Source: DATAEE01 sp963725145
GTDB lineage: Bacteria > Acidobacteriota > Vicinamibacteria > Vicinamibacterales > 2-12-FULL-66-21
Reading direction: 5' to 3'
Length of the DNA stretch: 64,000 nt
Assembly (NCBI GenBank): GCA_963725145.1
Contig: CAVRXL010000010.1
Span: 1,116,001 to 1,180,000, forward strand
The notes beneath the pieces were generated by a model, which saw only the letters and a list, made by a program, of their open reading frames with translations, was not told the DNA's origin and ran no database searches. Both the position numbers and the translations under genes were made by a program. Shown in pieces: positions 51,663-63,872 of this stretch (the first letter of the stretch is position 1; each line of letters begins with the position of its first letter).

Positions 51663-54103
51663 AGCGGTCTTGATCGCGGCGCTGGCCGGTTCGCTGAGTG
51701 CCGGAGATCCGCCCGATCTGCGGGCGCGCGCCGAGGCGGCCCTGGCCCAGATAAACGGGGAGATAGCTCTCGCGGGGATCCTGCGGCCCGTCGAAGTCCT
51801 CCGCGACCGGTGGGGGATTGCCCATGTGTACGCGCAGACGGTCGACGATCTTTTCTTCGCGCAGGGGTTCGTCGCCGCCCAGGATCGGCTGTGGCAGATG
51901 GAAGTGTGGCGGCGGATCGCGGAGGGAAGGCTCGCCGAAGTCGCAGGCCCCGACTACGTTGCACGCGACACGTTCGCCCGTCTGCTCGCGTATCGTGGCG
52001 ACATGGAGGCGGAGTGGAGCAGCTACGCCCCGGACGCCCGCCGGCTGATCGAAGCCTTCGTCCGGGGCGTGAACGCGCAGATCGCTTACGTTTCGGCTGA
52101 TCCGACGCGGCTCCCGATCGAATTCCAGCTTGCCGGATTCCGCCCGGAGCCATGGACACCGTCTACCGTGCTCGCCCGGATGGCCGGCTACATCATGACT
52201 CGCAACGCACGGACCGAAGTGCAGCGCGCACGGCTCGCGAGTCGCGTTGGGATCGATCGTGTGCCGATCCTCATGCCACTCGATCCTCCTGCTCCGGTGA
52301 GCGTGCCGGAAGGCCTCGACCTCGACGACATCAGCGACGACGTGCTTCGGCTCGCGACAGGCGCGGATGCTTCCGTTCGCTGGCCTGGTCTGGACGCCGG
52401 TACCTCCGGCCAGAAACAAGACGTTCGTTTCTACGACGGCGAGGCTGGATCGAACAACTGGGTCATCAGCGGCGCCCGCTCCGCAACCGGCCGGCCCTTG
52501 TTGGCAAACGATCCCCACCGCTCGATTCAGCTTCCGTCGCTCCGATACAGCATTCACCTGAATGGTCCCGGCTGGAACGTCATCGGCGCCGGCGAGCCGG
52601 CGCTCCCGGGCGTCGCGGCAGGACATAACGATCGCGTCGCCTTCGGGTTCACGATCGTCGGCATCGATCAGCAGGACCTCTATGTCGAGCGGCTGCATCC
52701 GAACGACGACCAGCAGGTACTCGTTTCGCGGCGCATGGGAGCGGATGCGGACCGAACAGACCACGATTCCGGTTCTGCAGGAGAAGCCCCGGTCGGTCGG
52801 GCTCCGTTTCACGCGGCACGGACCGGTGCTCCACGTCGACCGCATCCGGCGACGCGCGTACGCGTTGCGCTGGGTTGGACTCGAGCCGGGGACGGCCGGC
52901 TACCTGGCGTCGCTGTCCCTCAACACGGCGCGCAACTGGCCCGAGTTCCTCAGCGCCGTCGAGCGATGGAAGGTACCGTCCGAAAACCTGGTCTACGCGG
53001 ACGTCGAAGGGAACATCGGCTGGGTCGCCGCCGGACTTGCGCCGGTCCGCCGCGGATGGATGGGCCTGCTCCCTGTGCCTGGAGCCGATGGGAAGTTCGA
53101 GTGGAACGGCTTTTTGCCCGGTCGCGAGCTGCCTCAGCTCTTCAACCCCTCGAGCGGGTTCATCGCCACCGCCAACCACAATATCCTGCCTGACGGCTAC
53201 GCGCATGGGCTGGGCTATGAGTTCAGCGCGCCGCATCGTTTCGGCCGCATCGTCGAGTTGTTGAGCGGTGCCGGCAAACTGAGCGTCGCGGACTTCGAGC
53301 GGATGCAGCACGACGAGGAGTCGCTTCCGGCGCGCGCGCTGGTGCAGGCGCTTCGCGATGCGTACGGCGGGAAGGACCCTGTCGACCCGGACGCCCGGTC
53401 AGCTTTTCGCATGCTCGTCGGCTGGGATTGTGTGTTGTCGAAATACTCGCCAGCGGCGGTGTTGTACCGCACGTGGACCGAACGGCTGGTGGCCGCTGTC
53501 GGGACTCAGGATGAAGGCGCGCCTGCATCGATGGAAGCGGTGCTCGACGCGCTGGCCCCGGAGTCCTACACGACCGCGAATGCCTCATGGGTGGATGGCT
53601 CATCGCGTAAACCGCCGCAACGGACTAGATCGCGACTCGCTCCGGAGCGGGCTGGAGAAGCCAGGCAAGCCATCATGACCGGCCCGCCGCTTGCCGAAGC
53701 GTGGCGCGAGACCGTCCGGCGACAGGGTCCCGATCCCGCGAAATGGTCGTGGGGCCGGATGCACCGCGCGACGTTCGAGCATGCCCTCGCGACGACGGGA
53801 GAACGAAGCGCGGTGCTGAATCTTTCCGACGTCCCCCGGGGTGGAGACGGCACGACGGTGAACGCGACCGCCGGCGGCGAGCGGCAGACCAACGGCGCTT
53901 CCTTCCGCGAAATCATCGATCTCTCTGACTGGGATCGTTCGGTGATGATCAACGTACCGGGTAATTCCGCTCAGCCGCTCAGCCCTCACTACGGCGACCT
54001 GCTGCCGTTGTGGGCCGACGGGCGCTACCATCCGATGCTGTTCTCCCGGGCCGCGGTCGACCGTCACGCGACGGCGCGCCTCGTGCTGCGGCCGGCTCCG
54101 TGA
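51643..54103 (+). CDS. Penicillin acylase-family N-terminal-Ser hydrolase, one frameshift
   Basis: An exported amidase of the penicillin acylase family. Small-subunit features come first (EVLRDRWGIAHVYAQTVDDL, FFAQGFVAAQDRLWQMEVWR). The nucleophile Ser270 follows the self-cleavage site (EAGSNNWVISG). The large subunit includes HNDRVAFGFTIVGIDQQDLY and, in the next frame, RFTRHGPVLH, FIATANHNILP and SWGRMHRATFEHAL. The frame breaks near 52715, where deleting one G turns QQVLVSRR into QQYSFRGAWERM. After the correction the length is 820 codons (819 aa), normal for the family. Substrates in this family include penicillins and acyl-homoserine lactones; which applies is not known. Confidence 0.88.
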
Positions 54104-55182
54104 CCGCCTCCGTCAGACGTCGGTACCTCGACTGGCTTCGCGGCGCTGCGGTCGTTGTCATGATCGAGGCGCACACACTGGACGCCTGGACACGACCCGC
54201 CGATCGGGAACTTCGGGCGTTCGGGTGGAGCCTGATTCTCGGGGGATTCGGCGCGCCCCTTTTCCTGTTTCTGGCCGGCGTCGCGGTTGCGCTGTCCGCA
54301 TCGGCCAAGGTGGCGCGCGGCGCCCCAGTTTCGACCGCTTCGGCCGCAGTCCGCCGCCGGGGCTGGGAGATCTTCGGCCTCGCGTTCCTTTTCCGCCTCC
54401 AGTCCTTCGTGCTCGGCGGCTTCTCATCGCCGCGAAGCCTGCTGAAGGTCGACATCCTGAACATCATGGGGCCGTCGATCGCGGGAGCGGCGACGTTGTG
54501 GGGTGCCACTCGATCCTTTGCCAGCCGCCTCGCGGCATTTGGCGCGGTCACCGTCCTCATCGCCATGGTGACGCCGATCGTCCGCGAGATGCGGATCCTC
54601 GATCCGCTGCCGGCGCCCATCGAGGGCTACCTGCGTCCGGCCCCGGGGCTGACCAACTTCACGCTCTTTCCCTGGGCGGCATTCGTGTTCGCCGGCACGG
54701 TCGTCGGCCTGCTCGTCGACCGTGCCTCGGACGTGTCACTGGAACAGAAGCTGATGCCCCGGCTGGCGGCGGGCGGGGCGCTGGTAGCCGCCGCAGGTTA
54801 CGCAGCGTCGTACCTGCCGTCCATCTACGAACGGTCCAACTTCTGGACGAGCTCGCCAACCTTCTTCTTCCTTCGAGCCGGCATACTGACTCTGGCGGTT
54901 GCGGCGGCGTATGCCTGGGAGAGGAGTCCTGCCGGAAGTGGCTGGAGCCCGATGGCGCAACTGGGCCGCACCTCGCTTTTCATCTACTGGATCCACATCG
55001 AACTGGTGTACGGTCTAATCGCCGAGCCGATCAAACGGCGGCTGCCGTTCGGCTGGGCCGTCGCCGCTTTCGTCGTGTTCACCGCGGCGATGCTGGGCGT
55101 CTCGATCGTCAAAACGCGCGTCGTCGAGCGTTGGCGCGTCTCTCGAAAAGCACGACAAGCACGACAAGAGGGGGTCCGATGA
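54100..55182 (+). CDS. Multi-pass acyltransferase-like membrane protein (DUF1624/HGSNAT-like)
   Basis: A 360-residue membrane protein with about ten hydrophobic segments. GTG at 54100 overlaps the acylase stop (GTGA). The opening RYLDWLRGAAVVVMIEAHTL and FGAPLFLFLAGVAVALSAS, and later SLFIYWIHIELVYG, match the pattern of DUF1624 and acyltransferase-3-like proteins related to heparan-alpha-glucosaminide acetyltransferase. It may transfer acyl groups to a glycan. Its stop overlaps the aminotransferase ATG by four bases, and a short 9-base repeat (AGCACGACA, twice) lies near its 3' end. Confidence 0.8.
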   Translation: MTASVRRRYLDWLRGAAVVVMIEAHTLDAWTRPADRELRAFGWSLILGGFGAPLFLFLAGVAVALSASAKVARGAPVSTASAAVRRRGWEIFGLAFLFRLQSFVLGGFSSPRSLLKVDILNIMGPSIAGAATLWGATRSFASRLAAFGAVTVLIAMVTPIVREMRILDPLPAPIEGYLRPAPGLTNFTLFPWAAFVFAGTVVGLLVDRASDVSLEQKLMPRLAAGGALVAAAGYAASYLPSIYERSNFWTSSPTFFFLRAGILTLAVAAAYAWERSPAGSGWSPMAQLGRTSLFIYWIHIELVYGLIAEPIKRRLPFGWAVAAFVVFTAAMLGVSIVKTRVVERWRVSRKARQARQEGVR

Positions 55183-56426
55183 ACCGCCGAAGCTTCGCTC
55201 GTCTCCTCGCGGGTTCGTCTGCTGCGGTGTTGGTGGAGACGACCCTGAAGGGTCGTGCCGGGAGCCTGGAGGCCGTCGGCCTGGAAGCCGGTCTTCCCGG
55301 GAAGTATCCACTCGAGCCCGGGCTGATCTTCATGAACGCCGCCAATCTGTGCCCGTCATCGCTGCCCGTGATCGAATCGCTGCAGCGCTGGGCGACCGCG
55401 CTCGATCGCGATCCGTCGCAGGCGACGAAGACGAAGCTCGCTCAGGCGAAAGAGGAAACCCGCGCCGCGCTCGCCAGGATGCTGCGGGCAACACCAGAAG
55501 AGATTGTCGTCACGCGGAACACGAGCGAAGCGAACAACCTCGTCTCGAGCGGACTTGGTCTGAAGGCGGGCGACGAGGTGGTGATCTTTGCCGATAACCA
55601 TCCCAGCAACCACGTCGCCTGGCGCGAGAAGGGCACGCGCGCCGGAGCCGTCGTGCACGTGGTCCCGGCGCCCAGCCCGCATCCTGGCTCGGATTACTTT
55701 GTCGAGGCGTTCCTCAAGAAGACGACCGCGAAGACCCGAGTCTGGGCGTTCACGCACGTCACGAACACGGTCGGCGATCTTCTCCCGGTCAAAGACCTGT
55801 GCCGCGCGGCGCGCGAGCGCGGAATCGTCACAGTCGTGGACGGAGCTCAGTCTTTCGGCGTGCTCGATGTCGATCTGGCCGATCTCGGCCCGGACTTCTA
55901 TACCGGGAGCGGGCACAAGTGGCCGTGCGGCCCACGCGAGGTCGGCGTGTTGTACGCGGCGAAACAGGCGCCCGCGCTGGCACCGAGCGTCATCAGCCTT
56001 TACGCCGGCGCTGTGGGCGCCTCGAAGACTCTCGAAGCCTACGGCCAGCGCGACGAGCCGGCGGTCGCGGCCTTCGGCGCCGCCGTTGCGCTGCGGACCG
56101 AGATAGGCGCGGCAACGGTCGAGCGTCACGCGCGGGAGCTGGCGCAAGCACTCGTCGCCGGGCTCAGGAAGATCGATGGCGTGAAGATCTGGACCGACCC
56201 CAATCCTTCTCGATCGGCGGCGGTCGTTACTTTCCAGCCCGCTGCGCTGGATCCTCGCAACCTCGGCGCCACGCTCTATGAGAAGGACCGCATTGCCTGC
56301 GCGACCCGCGGCGGAGCCGATCGACCTGGCCTGCGGTTTTCGCCGCACATCTACAACACGCACGCGGATGTGGAGAAGGTCCTCGCGGCGATCGGCCGTT
56401 ACGTCAAAACCGGACTGAGCGTCTAG
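55179..56426 (+). CDS. Class V aminotransferase/cysteine desulfurase-like PLP enzyme with Tat-like signal
   Basis: A 415-residue PLP enzyme. The N-terminus NRRSFARLLAGSSAAVLVE resembles a Tat signal, suggesting export of the folded, cofactor-loaded protein. The catalytic Lys247 is in GSGHKWPCGP. Other features: RNTSEANNLVSSGLGLKAGD, DNHPSNHVAWRE, VDGAQSFGVLDVDL. This matches isopenicillin-N epimerase-like class V aminotransferases more than housekeeping IscS. The substrate is unknown. Coupled to the acyltransferase-like gene by ATGA and convergent, with a four-base overlap, with the GH13 gene. Confidence 0.85.
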   Translation: MNRRSFARLLAGSSAAVLVETTLKGRAGSLEAVGLEAGLPGKYPLEPGLIFMNAANLCPSSLPVIESLQRWATALDRDPSQATKTKLAQAKEETRAALARMLRATPEEIVVTRNTSEANNLVSSGLGLKAGDEVVIFADNHPSNHVAWREKGTRAGAVVHVVPAPSPHPGSDYFVEAFLKKTTAKTRVWAFTHVTNTVGDLLPVKDLCRAARERGIVTVVDGAQSFGVLDVDLADLGPDFYTGSGHKWPCGPREVGVLYAAKQAPALAPSVISLYAGAVGASKTLEAYGQRDEPAVAAFGAAVALRTEIGAATVERHARELAQALVAGLRKIDGVKIWTDPNPSRSAAVVTFQPAALDPRNLGATLYEKDRIACATRGGADRPGLRFSPHIYNTHADVEKVLAAIGRYVKTGLSV

Positions 56427-57948
56427 TACGGCGGGCTACCGATTTCCAGATTCTGTCCCGTTACCTCGAACAAGTGTGCGCGGCCTCCCTCCAATCTGAC
56501 GTAGAGTCCCCGCGCCATCAACGTGGCGCGATCCCACGTGTAGCGTCCGCCGCCGATCACGTCGGCAAACATGAGACGCCCCGGCCCGGCCCCTGCCAAT
56601 TCTCCGGCCACGCCGACGTGTCCGCTCGCGGGCGACGTCGCGATGTTCACGACGACGACGCGCAGGTGGGCGCCCAGACGCCAGCGCCAGGCGATGAGCT
56701 GTGAGGAGCTCTCGTCGCCTGCGGGGGTGATTTCGAGGAGCGCCCAGTCCCCTTCGTGAAAGACGCGGTCGCGTGTCGCCGCCAGCAGCCGTCCGTAGAA
56801 TTCTTCGATCGCGGGCTGGCGCGGTTCGTCCATCCACCGCGCGAGCTGGACAGGCGCCCGAATCCGCCGTCCCTGGAGCTGCCCATCGAAGTAGAACCGC
56901 ATCCCGGGCAACGTTCCGCACGTCGTCGCCGCCGCCTCGATCCGCCCTGGCCCGTACTCTTCGAGGCTCCGCGGTTCGTCGTGATTCTCGAGAAACCGGG
57001 CGAGGCACGTTTGGTATGACAGCTCAGCCTGCAGGTGACCGCGGACGCTCTGCGCGCCCTCGTGCAGGAGCCGATCCCGGAGACGCTTGTCGTATGCGAA
57101 GGAAAACCCGAGCTCCTGCAGCCGCCATTCAAGGTCCCAGTACACTTCGGCGAGAAACAGAAACGCCGGCAGCGCGGCGGTCGCGTCCGACCAGAACTCG
57201 ACGGCGGGCGGCGACCGCCGCACGAGATGCCCCCACGTTCGCGCGAACACGTCGTTGAGGACGAGCATGGCCATATCGCAGCGTACGCCGTCGCAGTGCT
57301 CGCCAAGGGCCTGAAGCTGGACGATCATCGCCGCTCGCGTCTCGTGGTTGAAGAAGTCGAGCTGCGCCACGTCGGACCACGGGGCGAAATGCGGGTCGCG
57401 GCCGCGCGCGATGTAACGCGCCCCGCCGGCCGCCTCGACGTAACGGAACGCATGGGGATCGGCTCGAAAGTCGTCCAGCGTGCCGTTCACATACCGGTCC
57501 GGATGATCGCGAATCCACGGATAGTCGAATCCAGTGTGGTTGGGGACGAAATCCACGATCAGGCGGATCCCCCGCGCATGCAGCCGTTCCCGCGTGAGAT
57601 CCAGATCGCGCCAGGTGCCGATGCGCGGGTCCGGTTCGTACGCCCCGATCGAGTAGGGGGATCCGGGCACCTCCTCGACCTTCCAGCCAGGCAGCGCACG
57701 ATCCAGCTCTTTCATCAGCCGTGGATCGCTGCGCGCCATCTGCCTGCCGATGGCGCTCCGTCGCCAGAGGCCCATCAAGTACACGATGTGAAAGCCCTGC
57801 GCGGCGATCGCGTCCCAGACCGCTTCCGGGACCTGGCCCAGCGTCAGCGTCCTGGCGTGCGCTCGAGAGTGGTGCTCGAGCCACGGCCAGACGCTGATCT
57901 CCAGAAGATGGGGATGCTGGGTCGCAGTACCTGAGTCCCGGGTCCCGA

Positions 57949-57959
<11 letters not shown>
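56423..57959 (-). CDS. GH13 alpha-amylase-family enzyme, start uncertain, probable frameshift
   Basis: A GH13 glycoside hydrolase or transglycosylase, about 511 residues. Catalytic motifs are intact: VDFVPNHTG (region I), DGVRCDMAM (nucleophile Asp), FLAEVYWD (acid/base Glu) and FLENHDEPR (Asp). The C-terminus is a beta-sandwich. In the main frame no ATG, GTG or TTG lies near the expected N-terminus (HPHLLEISVWPWL). ATG at 57959, overlapping the stop of the M14 gene, becomes the start if one base near 57925 is removed; 512 codons then result. No signal peptide is seen, so it is cytoplasmic. Substrate probably an alpha-glucan or trehalose-type sugar, but this is not fixed by the motifs. Confidence 0.8.
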
Positions 57960-60835
<2,876 letters not shown>

Positions 60836-60864
60836 CTCCTTGAGTTGTAATCGGTTGTGGGCTG

Positions 60865-60895
60865 TTGGAAAAGCGGCGCGAAGCCACTATACAAT
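60865..60895 (+). promoter_or_regulatory. Promoter for the DGQHR-domain gene
   Basis: TTGGAA (60865-60870), 17 bases, TATACA (60888-60893); an overlapping TACAAT (60890-60895) is also possible. Transcription would start about at the ATG (60903), so the mRNA may be leaderless. No ribosome binding site is seen. Confidence 0.55.
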
Positions 60896-60902
60896 CGCAC
60901 GC

Positions 60903-62039
60903 ATGATCAACGTCGCCGCGATCCGCATGCAGCAATTCGGCGTGGCATTCTATCAGGCTTCCCTGACCGCGAATGACATCGACAAGCTGGTCCGATTCGA
61001 AGTGCTCAGTTACGGGGAGCAGGCCCATCCGCCGGTTCGGGGGGGCAAGAGACGCGGGACGCCATCGAAGGTCAATTGGGACCTGCTCGAGCGCCGGATC
61101 GCCTCGAACGAGAAGGCCTATCAGCGACAGATCATCAGGCGAAAGATCGACGAACTCGTTCAGTACTACGAGCAGTGCCGCCAGGCGCGCGACCTGCCTT
61201 CAATCCCGGGCGCCGTCATCATCTCGGCGGATGAAGCCCTGAAGTTCGAGCCGACCGACGCGGGCTCCGACGTGGGCACGCTCAAGGTTCCGGAGCGGGA
61301 GGGGGTTCTGCGGGCCATCGACGGCCAGCATCGGCTGCTCGCGTTGCACGCCGACATCGACCGGTTCGGAACGGAAAAATTCAGCGTACCGGCCATCATC
61401 TTCGACCGACTGCCGGAAGATCACGTCGTCCAGATGTTCGTCACCATAAACGCCAAGCACACCCGGTTGAACGCCTCGCACCTGGTGTCGCTCTCCGGAC
61501 GCCAGCTCTACAGGGACGACAGCCTCGCCGCGGCTCATGACATCGTCAGGGCGTTGAACGACCGCGACGACTCGGCCCTTTCCATGGAGATCAAGCTTCT
61601 GGGGGTCGGCGGTGGACGCGTCGCCCAGGCGCCGCTGGCACAGGAGCTCAAGAAGCTGTTTGCGACGGAGGCATTCGGGCCGGGGCGCAAGACTGAGAGC
61701 TTCAGAGAAGATGGCAAGAAGTTCTTCGTGAACTACTTCAAGCAGATCGCGCAGGTCTTCGGCGGCGCCTGGAACGGCCGCAAGTACAGCATCAAGAGCG
61801 CGACGGCGCTGCGGGCGTTCATCCGGGTGGCGCCGGACGTGGTCCGCCGTCTGGACCAGGAGCACGTCGAGCGGAGCGATTTTCGTGCGATTGGCCGCGT
61901 TATCGCGCCCTGGGGGCGCCGGATCGGCGATCTTCGGTTCGAGACTGAGGGAGCGTGGAAGCGGACCGGTACGACCGTCGACTCCCTTGCGAAGGAGCTG
62001 CGGCTGGCGCTGCAGTACCCCGAGGGTGCCGCAGTCTGA
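60903..62039 (+). CDS. DGQHR-domain protein (DndB-like)
   Basis: A 378-residue protein with the DGQHR signature (RAIDGQHRLLAL). Other features shared with the DndB/DGQHR group are VPAIIFDRLPEDHVVQMFVT and INAKHTRLNASHLVSLSGR. DndB regulates DNA phosphorothioation operons, and DGQHR proteins occur widely in defence and mobile regions. No dndCDE, dptFGH or other defence gene is near, so this is an orphan. The ATG at 60903 is chosen for its promoter spacing; an upstream in-frame ATG (60840) lies within the promoter. It has no signal peptide and is cytoplasmic. Exact role unknown. Confidence 0.82.
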   Translation: MINVAAIRMQQFGVAFYQASLTANDIDKLVRFEVLSYGEQAHPPVRGGKRRGTPSKVNWDLLERRIASNEKAYQRQIIRRKIDELVQYYEQCRQARDLPSIPGAVIISADEALKFEPTDAGSDVGTLKVPEREGVLRAIDGQHRLLALHADIDRFGTEKFSVPAIIFDRLPEDHVVQMFVTINAKHTRLNASHLVSLSGRQLYRDDSLAAAHDIVRALNDRDDSALSMEIKLLGVGGGRVAQAPLAQELKKLFATEAFGPGRKTESFREDGKKFFVNYFKQIAQVFGGAWNGRKYSIKSATALRAFIRVAPDVVRRLDQEHVERSDFRAIGRVIAPWGRRIGDLRFETEGAWKRTGTTVDSLAKELRLALQYPEGAAV

Positions 62040-62310
62040 GCGGGGTGTGGGGCAAGCCCCATCCTGAAAAGAAAAGGGGCACCGCACAATTGCGGTGCCC
62101 CCGGTCTTCGCGGGCGACCCGGCTCCCCAGCAACTCACGGCTCCCTGCCGTAAATATTCAGGCCGCCAGCGACTCGTGATTACGCAACCGGCATGCCCGC
62201 CGAAACCCTCTGAAAACCAAGGCTTTTGCTTCTGCGGAGCGCTTCAACCGGTACTTTTTTGATTCCGTGATCACAATTCTGTAGGCCACATTTAGCGACG
62301 AGCCCGCGCG
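62040..62310. other. Structured intergenic region with a strong hairpin
   Basis: The 286-base gap between two + strand genes. GGGGCACCGCA (62076-62086) pairs perfectly with TGCGGTGCCCC (62091-62101), loop CAAT. On the minus strand the stem is followed by CTTTTCTTTT, so it would be an intrinsic terminator in that direction. Next, ACGGC-TCCCT-GCCGT and CGGG-CGA-CCCG form smaller stems up to about 62152. The block may encode a minus-strand RNA or a cis-acting element; I could not match it to a known riboswitch. Confidence 0.45.
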
Positions 62311-62316
62311 TATAAT
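62311..62316 (+). promoter_or_regulatory. TATAAT -10 hexamer nine bases before the M20 start
   Basis: A perfect TATAAT followed by nine bases and the ATG at 62326. No convincing -35 is seen. As at 60903, the spacing implies a leaderless or near-leaderless transcript. Confidence 0.45.
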
Positions 62317-62325
62317 CCGCGCCGT

Positions 62326-63867
62326 ATGACACGCGCGATCGCTGCGCTCTTCGTGCTCCTCACGCTTAGAAATTTTGGGGACCTGCCCCACCACCAGCCA
62401 GCAGTCGAATCAGAGCTTCGATCGATCGTTCAGAAGCACGTGACCCGCCACCAGAAGGCGATCGTCGCCGAGCTGGTTGAGCTGCTGGCGATCCCGAATG
62501 TGGCGGCGGATCGTCAGAACATCCGCAGGAACGCGGTTCACCTCCGTGACATGCTCGCCAGCCGCGGATTCGCCGCTCAACTTCTCGAAACCGACGGTAA
62601 TCCCCTTGTGTATGGTGAGTTGAAGGCTTCGGGAGCCTCTCGCACCCTGCTCCTGTACAGCCACTACGATGGGCAGCCCGTCGACCCCAAGGGTTGGAAG
62701 CAGGCGAGCCCATTTACCCCGGTCCTAAGAGATGGCCGGATCGACGCAGGGGGGAAGGACCTCGGAACCATTCAGGGCCACGCCAGCTTTCAGCCTGACT
62801 GGCGGATCTACGGGCGCTCGGCCTCGGATGACAAGTCCCCCATCGTGGCCCTCTGCGCCGCGCTCGACGCGCTCAAGGCCGCGGGAAAGGCGCCGACCGC
62901 CAACCTGCGCGTGATCCTTGATGGCGAGGAGGAGGCCGGCTCCCTCAGTCTGGTTCCAGCCATTGGCAAGCACCGCGACAAGCTCGCGGCCGACCTGATG
63001 GTGATATTCGACGGTCCGGTCCACTCGAGCGGACGGCCGACGGTCGCTCTTGGCGCACGCGGCATCCTCACCGCGGACCTCACCGTCTACGGGCCGAAGT
63101 CCGGGGTCCATAGCGGCAACTACGGCAACTGGATTCCGAACCCGGCCTGGCGGCTCGTGCACCTGCTGGCCACGATGAAGGATGCCGACGGTCGGGTGCT
63201 GATCGAGGGGTTTTACGAGGGGATCGCGCCGCTCGGGCCCGAAGAGGAAAAGATGGTTCGTGAGGTTCCTGACGACTCGGACCGGATGCTCCGCGCGTTT
63301 GGCGTCGCCCAGCCGGAAGCGCAAGGACGTACGCTGCAGGATGCGTTTCAAACGCCCACGTTCAACATCCGCGGGCTCGTCAGCGCGCACGTCGGCGCCG
63401 GGGCGCGGACGATCATTCCCGACCGCGCTACCGCCGCGATCGACGTGCGTCTCGTGAAGGAAACACCTGCGGCCGTGATGCTCGAAAAAGTCCGCGCGCA
63501 CATCACACGGCAAGGCTACGTGCTGGTCGATGGCGATCCAGACGACGCGGTGCGGGCGAAGCAGTCCAGGATCGCCCGCCTTGCCGAGCGCGGCGATGGA
63601 ACGAACGCGTTTCGCACGTCGCCGCTCGATCCACAGGTTCGCGCGCTCGTCGCGTCTCTCGTGCGCACGTACGGCGAGCCGCCCGTCCGGATCCGCACCC
63701 TTGGCGGCACCGTGCCGATCGCGCCCTTCATCGACGCGCTCGGGTTCCCGGCCGTGCTCGTGCCCATCGTGAACTTCGACAACAACCAGCACGAGGAGAA
63801 CGAGAACCTCAGGCTTGGTACGTTCTTCGAGGGCATTGTCACAATAGCCGCGGTATTGACGATGTAG
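62326..63867 (+). CDS. Exported M20-family metallopeptidase
   Basis: A 513-residue dizinc peptidase. The N-terminus is hydrophobic (RAIAALFVLLTL), suggesting export. Metal motifs: LLLYSHYDGQPVD (His, Asp), GRSASDDKSP (bridging Asp) and LDGEEEAGS (catalytic Glu pair). The lid domain follows (GARGILTADLTVYGPKSGVHS), and the closing His is in NFDNNQHEENENLR. It cleaves dipeptides or N-acyl amino acids. The gene for 5-oxoprolinase subunit A starts six bases after its stop, which suggests an operon for peptide and pyroglutamate use. Confidence 0.9.
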   Translation: MTRAIAALFVLLTLRNFGDLPHHQPAVESELRSIVQKHVTRHQKAIVAELVELLAIPNVAADRQNIRRNAVHLRDMLASRGFAAQLLETDGNPLVYGELKASGASRTLLLYSHYDGQPVDPKGWKQASPFTPVLRDGRIDAGGKDLGTIQGHASFQPDWRIYGRSASDDKSPIVALCAALDALKAAGKAPTANLRVILDGEEEAGSLSLVPAIGKHRDKLAADLMVIFDGPVHSSGRPTVALGARGILTADLTVYGPKSGVHSGNYGNWIPNPAWRLVHLLATMKDADGRVLIEGFYEGIAPLGPEEEKMVREVPDDSDRMLRAFGVAQPEAQGRTLQDAFQTPTFNIRGLVSAHVGAGARTIIPDRATAAIDVRLVKETPAAVMLEKVRAHITRQGYVLVDGDPDDAVRAKQSRIARLAERGDGTNAFRTSPLDPQVRALVASLVRTYGEPPVRIRTLGGTVPIAPFIDALGFPAVLVPIVNFDNNQHEENENLRLGTFFEGIVTIAAVLTM

Positions 63868-63872
63868 ATGGA

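Noticed and set aside
62040..62310. c-di-GMP or other known riboswitch before the M20 gene
   Set aside because: I looked for the conserved cores I know (for example GGGACGCAAAGCC of GEMM) on both strands and did not find them.
62158..62394. 78-codon minus-strand frame overlapping the M20 start
   Set aside because: Its N-terminus is antisense to the M20 gene, there is no ribosome binding site, and I recognise no family; the region is better described as a structured gap.
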